Shown here piece after piece: positions 6,059 to 13,502 of a stretch of DNA of 18,461 nucleotides (the first letter of the stretch is position 1; each line of letters starts with the position of its first letter). Under the pieces are notes generated by a model. That model had not been told where the DNA came from. It did no database searches and saw only the letters and a program-made list of their open reading frames with translations. A program made the position numbers and the translations under genes. Origin of the DNA: B1SED10-16 sp046498365 (GTDB taxonomy: Bacteria; Desulfobacterota; Desulfobacteria; Desulfobacterales; Desulfosalsimonadaceae); NCBI GenBank assembly GCA_046498365.1, contig JAWOAV010000053.1, positions 1-18,461 on the forward strand, read 5' to 3'.

Positions 6059-7737
6059 ATGAAAAATCGATAAAACGCATCTTCGGCATCGATCTCGGCA
6101 CAACATATTCCTCCATCTCCTACGTTGACGAATTCGGCAAGGCCGTTATTATCGCCAACTCGGAAAACGAGCGCGTTACCCCTTCCGTCGTATTTTTCGA
6201 CGAAGAAAATATCGTGGTCGGAGAAGTGGCAAAAGAAAGCGCCAAGCTGTACCCGGACGAAGTCGTCAGCTTTATCAAGCGGTCCATGGGGGAACCGAAT
6301 TTCGTTTTCGAATTTGCGGGGCAGCGCTACCGTCCGGAGGAGATATCCGCATACATCCTGAAAAAACTCGCGCAGGATGCCCGGCAGTTTATGAACGAGG
6401 AAGTCACCGACGTGGTGATTACCTGCCCCGCCTATTTTGGCATCAATGAGCGGGAAGCCACCCGAAAGGCCGGGGAAATCGCCGGCCTGAACGTGCGTCA
6501 CATCATCAACGAACCCACGGCCGCCGCCATTGCGTATGGCTCCCTTGAAACGACCGACAAGAAAACCGTCCTTGTATACGATCTGGGGGGCGGCACATTT
6601 GACGTGACCATGATATATATCAGCAAGGAAGCCGTGGAGGTGGTCTGTACCGGCGGAGACCACAACCTGGGCGGCAAGGACTGGGACGACCGGATCGTGG
6701 CGTACCTGGTGGAAAAATTCCAGGAGGAAACCGGCATTGCCGAGGACATCCTGGACGATCCGGACACATGGCAGGATCTTCAATTATCCGCGGAAAAAGC
6801 GAAAAAGAGCCTGTCCCAGCGGAGCAAGACGCCGATCGCCATAACCCATGGCGGCCAGCGCATCAAGCTCATGCTGGAGCGGGAAAAATTCGAGGAGCTG
6901 ACCGAGGATTTGCTGTACCGGACCATCGATTTTACCCGAGAAATGCTTGAAGCCGCTGAAGCAAAGGGTTTTCACTCCTTTGACGAGTTCATCCTGGTGG
7001 GGGGCGCCACGCGCATGCCCCAGGTTATTGAAAGGATTTCCCAGGAATTCAATATCACCCCCAAGATCTTTGATCCGGATGAGGCCGTTGCAAAGGGGGC
7101 CGCCATTTACGGCTGGAAACTGGCATTGAATGACGATCTCATCCGGCGCCTGTCGGAAAAAACCCAAAAAATCATAGAAAAGCCTGAAAATCTTACCGAG
7201 ATGATAGACAGACAGGAAATCTCGGCCGAAGATTTCAGGGAAGCGGCCATGGCGCTCGCCGATGAAAGCGGCTATACCCTTCCCAGCGTCGAAAACGCAA
7301 TGCTCCAGGTCAGAAATGTCACCAGCAAAAGCTTCGGGGTGGTCGCGCACAACCCCGACAACGAGGAGATCATCTTTAACCTGGTGCTTCGGAACACGCC
7401 GGTTCCCGTTCGTATCAAAAAGAAATTCTTTACCGCCGGGCACAACCAGCAAACGGTATTGATCCGTATCATGGAAAGTGAAACCAGCAAGGTCGAAATT
7501 CCCGTGGACAACGCAATCGAAATCAAAAAGGCGGTTTTAAACCTTCCCTCCGATCTGCCGGAAGACTCCCCTATCGAGATTGAATACGAGTTAAACGAGG
7601 AAGGACGCCTCCATATCACCGCAGAAGAAACCACCAATGCCCAGAAAATTGACGTGGTGGTGGATACGGCATCCGTTATCGGCGGGGAAGAATTTGAACA
7701 GGCCAAGATCAGAACCCAGAAGCATATGGTATTGTAA
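6055..7737 (+). CDS. Hsp70-like (DnaK-family) ATPase without C-terminal lid
   Basis: This 560-aa protein starts at TTG 6055, overlapping the grpE-like stop (TTGA); the nearby ATG 6059 is out of frame and stops after four codons. The nucleotide-binding domain is intact: phosphate-1 GIDLGTTYSS (11-20), NEPTAAAIAYG (152-162), phosphate-2 YDLGGGTFDV (175-184) and adenosine motif LVGGATRMP (314-322). About 60 residues of helix (360-415) follow, and the conserved hydrophobic linker (VLLLDV-type) is missing, replaced by QVRNVTSKSFGV. A substrate-binding beta domain spans about 418-535. The chain ends at 560, so the helical lid and the EEVD/EVEE-type tail of DnaK (about 640 aa) are absent. It resembles the specialised Hsp70s found beside dedicated partners. 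Confidence 0.9.
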   Translation: MNEKSIKRIFGIDLGTTYSSISYVDEFGKAVIIANSENERVTPSVVFFDEENIVVGEVAKESAKLYPDEVVSFIKRSMGEPNFVFEFAGQRYRPEEISAYILKKLAQDARQFMNEEVTDVVITCPAYFGINEREATRKAGEIAGLNVRHIINEPTAAAIAYGSLETTDKKTVLVYDLGGGTFDVTMIYISKEAVEVVCTGGDHNLGGKDWDDRIVAYLVEKFQEETGIAEDILDDPDTWQDLQLSAEKAKKSLSQRSKTPIAITHGGQRIKLMLEREKFEELTEDLLYRTIDFTREMLEAAEAKGFHSFDEFILVGGATRMPQVIERISQEFNITPKIFDPDEAVAKGAAIYGWKLALNDDLIRRLSEKTQKIIEKPENLTEMIDRQEISAEDFREAAMALADESGYTLPSVENAMLQVRNVTSKSFGVVAHNPDNEEIIFNLVLRNTPVPVRIKKKFFTAGHNQQTVLIRIMESETSKVEIPVDNAIEIKKAVLNLPSDLPEDSPIEIEYELNEEGRLHITAEETTNAQKIDVVVDTASVIGGEEFEQAKIRTQKHMVL

Positions 7738-7820
7738 TCCTGTTATCAGCAGAACCCATCTCAAAATTGTTTTTTGGCCCGTAACCACAAGAACCGTTTC
7801 AAACCGGACGCCTGAAGTCT

Positions 7821-10175
7821 ATGGAACGCGAAAATTTTTACATATTGCTTGATCTTTCGATCGACCCGCCGGAAACGGACCCGGAAGCGATCGAATCCGC
7901 CATTACCCGGAAGCAGTCCGAATGGAGCCGCCTGCGCAATCATCCCATCAAAGGGCTGCAGGCGCAGAAATTCATCAGCATGATTCCGGAAATCCGGCGG
8001 GTGATGAGCGACCCGGATCTTCGCGAAAAGGAAGCCGCGGCCGCAAAAGACAGCAACGTAAAGGACAAGGCGGACAAGATCGTCGAAATCGACCGCCATA
8101 TCGATATTCTTATGGGGAAGGGATATATTTCAAAGGAGGATATTGTCCGGCTCGCCCAGGTCCATGAAATGGCGGAAAAGGAAATACAAAGTCGCATCCG
8201 GATAAAAAAGGACGAAAGATTCACCCGGATTGACCAGCAATTGAGCCTGCGAATGGCCAAGGGGTATATTACGGAAGAAGAGATAAACAAGCTGGCCAAG
8301 CGGCACAACTTTAAACCCGAGGAAATCAAGTCAAGGGTTTACAACCCTATGCTGAAAAACGGCAAGACAAAGACCTCTTCGGCGCCACGGCAGATGGACC
8401 GATCCATTGAAAAATCCATCCGGGAAAACCTGAAAATCGTTGACAAAAAATCCCTCTATGATTTTCTTTCGCTTCACGAAAGCACCGAGCTGGAAGTCCT
8501 CCAGGAAGCCGCCATTGAAAAGAAAAAACAACTGGCAAGCGCCGGTAAAAAGGATGCCCGGGTGACGGCAGGGAATATTCTGGCCGGGCATTGCGTTACC
8601 ATTTTTAAAAATGAAGAAACCCGCATCGCCTACGATATCAGCCTGGCAAAATCCAAGCTGGCCGAACTCGATTCCGATATCGACGTCTCCGGATTCAACG
8701 GGAAAATCCGCAACGAATATTACGAAGTCCTGGTCCGAAAAGCCATGGATTTCGGCATGGAAAAGCATGAAGCGGAACGCTACATAAAGGATTACTGCAA
8801 GCGGAAAAAATGGGCCATTGAGCCGCCGAAAGGCACAAAACGCAAATTTATAATGATTGCCGCCGGCATCTGCGCCCTTTTGGCTGCCCTTTCAGCAGCG
8901 GGGTTTTTCTATGTCAACTACCGGCAGGAACAGGCCATAAACAGGGAATACGCAGGGCTTATTGCCCGCGTGGATGCTTCTGACAACATTGACGAGCAGC
9001 TTGCCGCGCTCCGGCAGTTCATCCAGACACACCAGGGAGAAAGGGAGTATGCGGCCCTGGTGGACGATGCGCGCAGGCGCATCGACATACGATTATCGAA
9101 AAGGGAAGAAAAGCAGTATGCGGAAATGAGCAGCCGGGTGGATTCATGGCTCCAGGATGGAGATTTCGATGCGGCAAAATCGCAGATTGCCGGTTACCTG
9201 GAAACCGATCCCCCCGCGCAATACGCCGACAAAGCCCGCAAAAAAAAGGCCGAAATCGATTCCATGGCGGAAAAAAGAGATTTTGAAGCCCTTTCCCGAA
9301 TTGTTATCAACGCCGACATCGCCGAAAAAATCCGCGCCCTGACCAGCTATATCGATACATATCCGGACGGGGAAAACATCTCCCGGGTCAGGGAACTGTT
9401 AAACGATATGAGCAACGAATATTATATTTATATAGAAAACGCCCTTGAAAAAGCGGAAGCGGAGAAGAACTGGGAAAAATGCGAAGCATTGGCCCTTAGC
9501 TACATCGAACTCTATGACAACAGCCAGGCCGACACGCTCAAGGGGGAGCTGGACCGTTACCGGCAGAACATTCGCCGGGAGCAGGTTTTCCAGGCTCTTC
9601 AGCAAAAAGCCGCCGGTTTCGGGGAGGATTACGAGCGGGCAAGGCGCGTTTACACGGACTACCTGAAAGCATACCCGAACACCCCGATCAAAAAACAAAT
9701 CAACGAAGAAGTAGGCCGGTTGAACCGGCTTATCCGGAAAGCGGAAGCAGAGCGGATCAAAAATCAGCTGGTGGATATGATCCGGGCATCCGGCGGCCGG
9801 TTCGTCGAAACAGGGGAGGAAGTGGTAAAGGACGCTGAAACCGGATTGATGTGGACGCTTCTGGATTCGGCCGCTGTTACCGATAAGCCCTGCATGACGT
9901 TTGACGACGCCGTAGCGTATACGGAGGATCTCTCTACCGGCGGATATTCAGACTGGCGGCTTCCCACGGCGGCGGAGCTTTTAAACATATATAAAACCGA
10001 TCCGGCGTTTCCGGTGATCGAAGAAAAATGGTACTGGTCTGCAGACAGCTACTCCGGCTATTCGGAAGAATGGTACAGGATTGTCGACACCATTACCGCC
10101 TCTCCCGGCGGGAAAGCCGTGGAATCAAGGCGGGATTCGCGGGAATGCGGCGTAGTGAGGGCCGTCAGAGATTGA
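7821..10175 (+). CDS. Transmembrane J-like co-chaperone protein with helical repeats and Lcl/DUF1566 domain
   Basis: The 784-aa protein is a multidomain single-pass membrane protein. Residues 4-75 resemble a J domain (FYILLDL to VMSDPDLREKE), but HPD is HPI (41-43). Two related helical motifs follow at 89-126 and 136-172 (MxKGYIxxEEIxxLA pattern), with a looser third near 297-333. A second J-like segment without HPD lies at 211-280 (YDFLSL to ETRIAYDISL). One transmembrane helix spans 343-367, preceded by KGTKRK, so the N-terminus should be cytoplasmic. The C-terminal side has about five TPR-like helical hairpins (390-635) with a recurring 'Y[IL]xxYP' feel, then an Lcl/DUF1566 domain (668-784: ETGLMW, GGYSDWRLPTAAEL, YWSADS, CGVVRAVRD). 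It lies 83 bp after the Hsp70-like gene in the same direction. Function unknown; a membrane adaptor for that Hsp70 is inferred. Confidence 0.8.
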   Translation: MERENFYILLDLSIDPPETDPEAIESAITRKQSEWSRLRNHPIKGLQAQKFISMIPEIRRVMSDPDLREKEAAAAKDSNVKDKADKIVEIDRHIDILMGKGYISKEDIVRLAQVHEMAEKEIQSRIRIKKDERFTRIDQQLSLRMAKGYITEEEINKLAKRHNFKPEEIKSRVYNPMLKNGKTKTSSAPRQMDRSIEKSIRENLKIVDKKSLYDFLSLHESTELEVLQEAAIEKKKQLASAGKKDARVTAGNILAGHCVTIFKNEETRIAYDISLAKSKLAELDSDIDVSGFNGKIRNEYYEVLVRKAMDFGMEKHEAERYIKDYCKRKKWAIEPPKGTKRKFIMIAAGICALLAALSAAGFFYVNYRQEQAINREYAGLIARVDASDNIDEQLAALRQFIQTHQGEREYAALVDDARRRIDIRLSKREEKQYAEMSSRVDSWLQDGDFDAAKSQIAGYLETDPPAQYADKARKKKAEIDSMAEKRDFEALSRIVINADIAEKIRALTSYIDTYPDGENISRVRELLNDMSNEYYIYIENALEKAEAEKNWEKCEALALSYIELYDNSQADTLKGELDRYRQNIRREQVFQALQQKAAGFGEDYERARRVYTDYLKAYPNTPIKKQINEEVGRLNRLIRKAEAERIKNQLVDMIRASGGRFVETGEEVVKDAETGLMWTLLDSAAVTDKPCMTFDDAVAYTEDLSTGGYSDWRLPTAAELLNIYKTDPAFPVIEEKWYWSADSYSGYSEEWYRIVDTITASPGGKAVESRRDSRECGVVRAVRD

Positions 10176-10298
10176 CGGCTTTGTAAAAAGTCCAATATCT
10201 GCGTTGCGCACAATTTCTGAAGAATCTCACGTACGGCTAAGTACTATCGATTCTTCAGAAATTGCACGCGCCTTGATCTTGAACATTTTACAAAGCCG
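10176..10298. repeat. Dispersed long inverted-repeat element, copy 2
   Basis: The outer arms CGGCTTTGTAAAAAGT and ACATTTTACAAAGCCG (10176-10191, 10283-10298) pair with one mismatch. The inner 16-bp stem CAATTTCTGAAGAATC (10211-10226) pairs perfectly with 10249-10264 around a 22-nt loop containing ACGTACGGCTAAGTAC. The arms differ from copy 1 (3701-3811) yet remain complementary. Similarity continues to about 10326, with CGACTTTTTACGAATTCATC matching the copy 1 flank. It starts immediately after the stop of the plus-strand operon, between convergent genes, and could also end transcription here. Confidence 0.87.
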
Positions 10299-10331
10299 CC
10301 TGAAAACGACTTTTTACGAATTCATCAGGGA

Positions 10332-11078
10332 TTAATGATCGTTTATGATCCCACCCATTCCGCCGGGCCCTTCGGAAACCGATTGATGCAGCATCCGTAT
10401 AATGGGATCGAGAAATGCCACCTCGTTTACCGAGACGATGGCCGCAAGGTCGCTGCGGTCTTTGGGATCGGATATTCTCATGGCTTCTTCCCGGACGGCC
10501 GTTTTCAGCTCGTCTGAATCTGTCGCCGCCCTGAAAATGCGGGAAAGCGCCACGCGAAGAATCGACGTGCGGGGTATCCCCAGATCGTCGAGGGATTTTC
10601 GGAGCATTTTTGAATCCACGGATTCAAACGCCTCAACGACCGTCTGAAGGTCTTCTTTCTTCGATGTGTTTTCCACCTCCGGCGAAAGCCCCTTTTCCCG
10701 GGCCGCGACAACTGCCGGTTTCTCCTCCGAAGCGCCGATCTCCTCGGCATCCTGCAGAAAGAGCCGCGCATAATAATAGTGTTCCCCTGAAATACACCGC
10801 GAAAACTTGAAATCCTCCATATCCAGCGTGCCGGCCAGGGCCGCCCGGAGCGTTTCACTGACGTCCTGGAGGATACGATCACGCTCCCCGGCATCGTCGA
10901 GACGGAGCTTCAAACGGGCGCGCAGCTTGTTCGCATCGAATTTCAGCGTGTAAATATCGACGTCGATGCTGCCCGCCAGCTTCCACCGGATCCCCTGGTT
11001 TATCCCTTTGACGGTATACCCCTGGGAATGCAGGATCCGCAGAATGGTTTTTATTTTGGGATCGAATTTACTCGGCAT
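10332..11078 (-). CDS. Uncharacterised 248-aa protein downstream of sppA
   Basis: I do not recognise a family. The N-terminal 115 residues appear to be a mixed alpha/beta domain rich in beta strands and charged residues, with IDVDIYTLKFDANKLRARL and a conspicuous aromatic SGEHYYYARLFL. A low-complexity charged linker follows (about 117-142), and then an all-helical domain of about 100 residues (AFESVDSKMLRKSLDDLG, TSILRVALSRIF). It ends with a Gly/Met-rich GPGGMGGI tail. No signal peptide, membrane segment or metal motif is seen, so it is probably cytoplasmic. It starts 6 bp after the sppA stop with AGG 6-8 nt upstream of the ATG, so it is very likely co-transcribed with sppA. The ATG places the start inside the short intergenic gap, which supports the call. 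Confidence 0.8.
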   Translation of the reverse strand: MPSKFDPKIKTILRILHSQGYTVKGINQGIRWKLAGSIDVDIYTLKFDANKLRARLKLRLDDAGERDRILQDVSETLRAALAGTLDMEDFKFSRCISGEHYYYARLFLQDAEEIGASEEKPAVVAAREKGLSPEVENTSKKEDLQTVVEAFESVDSKMLRKSLDDLGIPRTSILRVALSRIFRAATDSDELKTAVREEAMRISDPKDRSDLAAIVSVNEVAFLDPIIRMLHQSVSEGPGGMGGIINDH

Positions 11079-11084
11079 CTCTAC

Positions 11085-12071
11085 CTAATTTTCCAGGCCC
11101 GGCATCCACAGGTAATAAAAACCGGTCAGATTGCGGGCCATATGCTGCGGCAGCCCGAGGTCCACCAAGGGGGAAACCCGGGGGCCGGCATTCATCAAAA
11201 CGGGATTGTACACATTGTCATTGGCAAAATAGGAGCGGCGGTAAACGACCACCTTGCAATCCGGATGCAGACCGGCAAGGGATCTGGCCTTGTCCACGGC
11301 ATCCGTGAGGTAGCCGACCTCGTCCACCAATCCCGCGGCCTTTGCCTCATCGGCAAGGTATATCCGGGCAGTCCGGATGTCCTTGACGGCGTCCCCGGAA
11401 AGGCTGCGGTGTTTTTTGATTTTGTCGATGAACCGGTCGCCAAGGGCGTCCACAATGGACTGAAACAACGCATCTTCACTTTCCGTGCTGGGGCGCAGCA
11501 TAGAGCCCATGTCCTTGTATTTGCCGGATGCATCGACTTTTACGTCCACGCCGATTTTATCCATTAACCCGTGGATATCCGGACGAAGGAAAACCACGCC
11601 GATGGACCCGGTAACCGTTGTGGGGTGCGCAACGATATGATCGGCAGGGAGCGAGATGTAATACCCTCCGGACGCGGCGAAGTTCATCATGGATACCACG
11701 ACCTTGATGCCGGTCTCCTCTTTGAACCGTTCAATTTCATGGTAAAGAATATCGCTTGCAGTGACCGAGCCTCCGGCGGAATCGATTTTCAGGAGCACTG
11801 CACCGACCTCGTCGTCCCGGCGCGCCAGGTCAAGCTGGGAAACAACTTCCTGGACCATTCCCGGTTTGCTCCTGAACATCCGGTCGTCCACTTCATCGGA
11901 TATGACGCCCTGCACCGGGATCACCACCACTTTTCCCGCCCGGGAGCCGGAAAGGCGATACTCGCTCAGAGGGTCCGAGGCATCTGAAAAAAGACTGACT
12001 TGGGGAACGATGCATCCGCTCAGCAAGAGGCCGATGATCAAAAATGAAAGCCATGGCAAATAACGCTTCAC
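11085..12071 (-). CDS. sppA: Signal peptide peptidase SppA-type S49 protease, predicted lipoprotein
   Basis: The 328-aa protein has the single-domain S49 layout. The start is GTG at 12071, supported by a strong AGGAGGTG 5-6 nt upstream. The N-terminus MKRYLPWLSFLIIGLLLSGC is a type II signal with lipobox LSGC (Cys20). The catalytic Ser is at about 134 (NFAASGGYYIS) and the general-base Lys at about 186 (ASGKYKDMGS), which reproduces the 52-residue spacing of the Bacillus SppA dyad. DSAGG (97-101) and TGSIGVV (154-160) are conserved S49 segments. SppA-type proteases degrade leftover signal peptides or membrane proteins at the outer face of the inner membrane. A lipid anchor in place of the usual transmembrane helix is a variation. 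It is followed by the uncharacterised 248-aa gene. Confidence 0.9.
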   Translation of the reverse strand: MKRYLPWLSFLIIGLLLSGCIVPQVSLFSDASDPLSEYRLSGSRAGKVVVIPVQGVISDEVDDRMFRSKPGMVQEVVSQLDLARRDDEVGAVLLKIDSAGGSVTASDILYHEIERFKEETGIKVVVSMMNFAASGGYYISLPADHIVAHPTTVTGSIGVVFLRPDIHGLMDKIGVDVKVDASGKYKDMGSMLRPSTESEDALFQSIVDALGDRFIDKIKKHRSLSGDAVKDIRTARIYLADEAKAAGLVDEVGYLTDAVDKARSLAGLHPDCKVVVYRRSYFANDNVYNPVLMNAGPRVSPLVDLGLPQHMARNLTGFYYLWMPGLEN

Positions 12072-12214
12072 GTGTCACCTCCTGATTGAGCAGACGCCGC
12101 AATAAAGACAATCTTTCGCTGCACCGGGTTCTCGGGTTTCCGGGCCGCGCCAGCCCTGCTTCCGGGAGAAACGGCATGGCCGCCAAAAAGATTGTCCGGG
12201 ATACCAACACCGGT

Positions 12215-12260
12215 TTATTTATAAAACAGTACCTGATATTATCAGGCACTCTATAAATAA
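12215..12260. promoter_or_regulatory. Nested inverted repeats between sppA and the glycosyltransferase gene
   Basis: A 15-bp near-perfect palindrome CCTGATA-T-TATCAGG (12232-12246) is nested inside a 9-bp perfect inverted repeat, TTATTTATA (12215-12223) and TATAAATAA (12252-12260). The segment is AT-rich in a GC-rich surround and lies between two divergent starts. It could be an operator overlapping promoter elements (TATAAA-like boxes on both strands) or a cruciform or RNA hairpin. No regulator is identified. Confidence 0.5.
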
Positions 12261-12339
12261 TCAAACGGGTTTTTCACCGGCCGGGCGCGCGCAAGGCAGG
12301 AGCACCGCAGATCCGGCAGACAAGATATCGGCAGGACAA

Positions 12340-13455
12340 ATGGCAGAAGCATCGCTCAAAATCTTGTTTCTGGAGCCCTTCTACGGCGGGTCCCACAAGG
12401 CTTTTGCCGACGGCCTTGCTGCGCATTCACGCCACCGGATCCACCTGCTGCAAATGCCCGCAAGGTTCTGGAAATGGCGGATGCGCGGCGCCGCCCTCCA
12501 TTTTTTGCAAAAGGCGAAACCCCTTGAACAATATCAAGGAATCATTGCGTCCGGTCTCATGAGCACAGCGGATTTCAAAGCGCTGGCCGGTTCCGGGTGC
12601 CCCCCCGTCCTGCTCTACTTCCATGAAAACCAGTTCAGCTATCCCTTGTCCGACGGGGAACGAATGGACTACCAGTTCGGATTCACCGATATCACCTCCG
12701 CTCTTGCCGCCGAGCGGATTCTGTTCAACTCCCAGACCCACATGGACATGTTTTTTGCCCACATGCACCGGTTTATCCGCAAAATGCCCGATTTCCGCCC
12801 CCAATGGGCGGAAGACGCCATACGGAAAAAGGCGTTTGTCTGCTACCCGGGATGCGAGATAAAAGGGGCTCTCCCGCATCCTGCACGGAATACGGAGCCG
12901 CCCCTGGTCATATGGAACCACCGGTGGGAGCACGACAAGAATCCGGAGGCATTTTTCCGGGCCCTTCGGGAGGTGCAACACCGGAAAATCGATTTCAGGG
13001 TCGCCCTGCTGGGTGAAACCTTCGAACGGGTTCCTTCGGTTTTTCACGAAGCAAAAAAGGAACTGGGGTCACAAATCGTCGCTTTCGGCCATGAGCCGGA
13101 CAGAAATGCTTACATGGAATGGCTTCAGCAGGGTGCGGTTGTTGTAAGTACCGCAAAACAGGAAAATTTCGGCATATCCATCGTGGAGGCCGCATCATGC
13201 GGGTGCCTGCCCCTTGTACCAGATCGGCTGTCCTACCCGGAAATCATTCCAAAAGCATTTCAGGATACGTGCATTTACGCTTCCCGTGACGAACTGGTGC
13301 AAAAACTGTCGCGGATGTTATCCCATGCCGGGGATTTCGACGCAAAGCGGGAAATGCTTTCCATCGAAATGGTCCGCCGGTATGCCTGGAAAAACCGGAT
13401 CAATGCCTTCGACCGGCACATCTTTGATACGGGTTCCGGCCACAGCTCCGCGTAA
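12340..13455 (+). CDS. tRNA-queuosine alpha-mannosyltransferase (GTDC1/QTMAN) homologue
   Basis: The 371-aa GT-B, GT4-like glycosyltransferase carries the motifs of the GTDC1/QTMAN family (DUF3524 N-terminal domain). These are LEPFYGGSHKAFADGL (11-26), LPA-like MPARFWKWRMRGAAL (39-53), LLYFHENQFSYP (91-102), IWNHRWEHDKNPEAFF (191-206), LLGETFERVP, VVVSTAKQENFG and SIVEAASCGCLPL with the E-x7-E nucleotide-sugar motif, then RLSYPEIIP. Vertebrate QTMAN adds mannose from GDP-mannose to the queuosine at position 34 of tRNA-Asp. The bacterial protein lacks the long mid insertion of the animal enzyme. Transfer to Q-tRNA here is inferred from the family. AGGA lies 5 nt before the ATG. It is divergent from sppA and convergent with acs, so it is probably monocistronic. 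Confidence 0.88.
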   Translation: MAEASLKILFLEPFYGGSHKAFADGLAAHSRHRIHLLQMPARFWKWRMRGAALHFLQKAKPLEQYQGIIASGLMSTADFKALAGSGCPPVLLYFHENQFSYPLSDGERMDYQFGFTDITSALAAERILFNSQTHMDMFFAHMHRFIRKMPDFRPQWAEDAIRKKAFVCYPGCEIKGALPHPARNTEPPLVIWNHRWEHDKNPEAFFRALREVQHRKIDFRVALLGETFERVPSVFHEAKKELGSQIVAFGHEPDRNAYMEWLQQGAVVVSTAKQENFGISIVEAASCGCLPLVPDRLSYPEIIPKAFQDTCIYASRDELVQKLSRMLSHAGDFDAKREMLSIEMVRRYAWKNRINAFDRHIFDTGSGHSSA

Positions 13456-13467
13456 AAGGGGGAAACC

Positions 13468-13488
13468 CATGCGGCGCGCGCACGCATG
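13468..13488 (+). terminator. Possible terminator hairpin between convergent genes
   Basis: CATGCG (13468-13473) and CGCATG (13483-13488) form a 6-bp stem around a GC-rich 9-nt loop, in the 47-bp gap between the glycosyltransferase stop and the acs stop. A T-rich run (TTTTATTTTT, 13501-13510) starts 12 nt later, which is too far for a classical intrinsic terminator. Confidence 0.3.
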
Positions 13489-13502
13489 CCATTACTACGG
13501 TT

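Noticed and set aside
6013..6783. A 256-codon minus-strand frame opposite the Hsp70-like gene
   Set aside because: It is complementary to the conserved nucleotide-binding motifs and has no ribosome-binding site or domain.
5267..7737. Housekeeping grpE-dnaK genes
   Set aside because: The GrpE-like protein is only recognisable at its C-terminal head, and the Hsp70 lacks the lid and the standard linker. No dnaJ with HPD and zinc fingers follows, so these are paralogues.
3701..10298. The two inverted-repeat copies as ends (IRs) of one composite transposon
   Set aside because: The intervening DNA carries hypAB and the chaperone-like operon without any transposase, and each copy is itself a complete palindrome in the same orientation.
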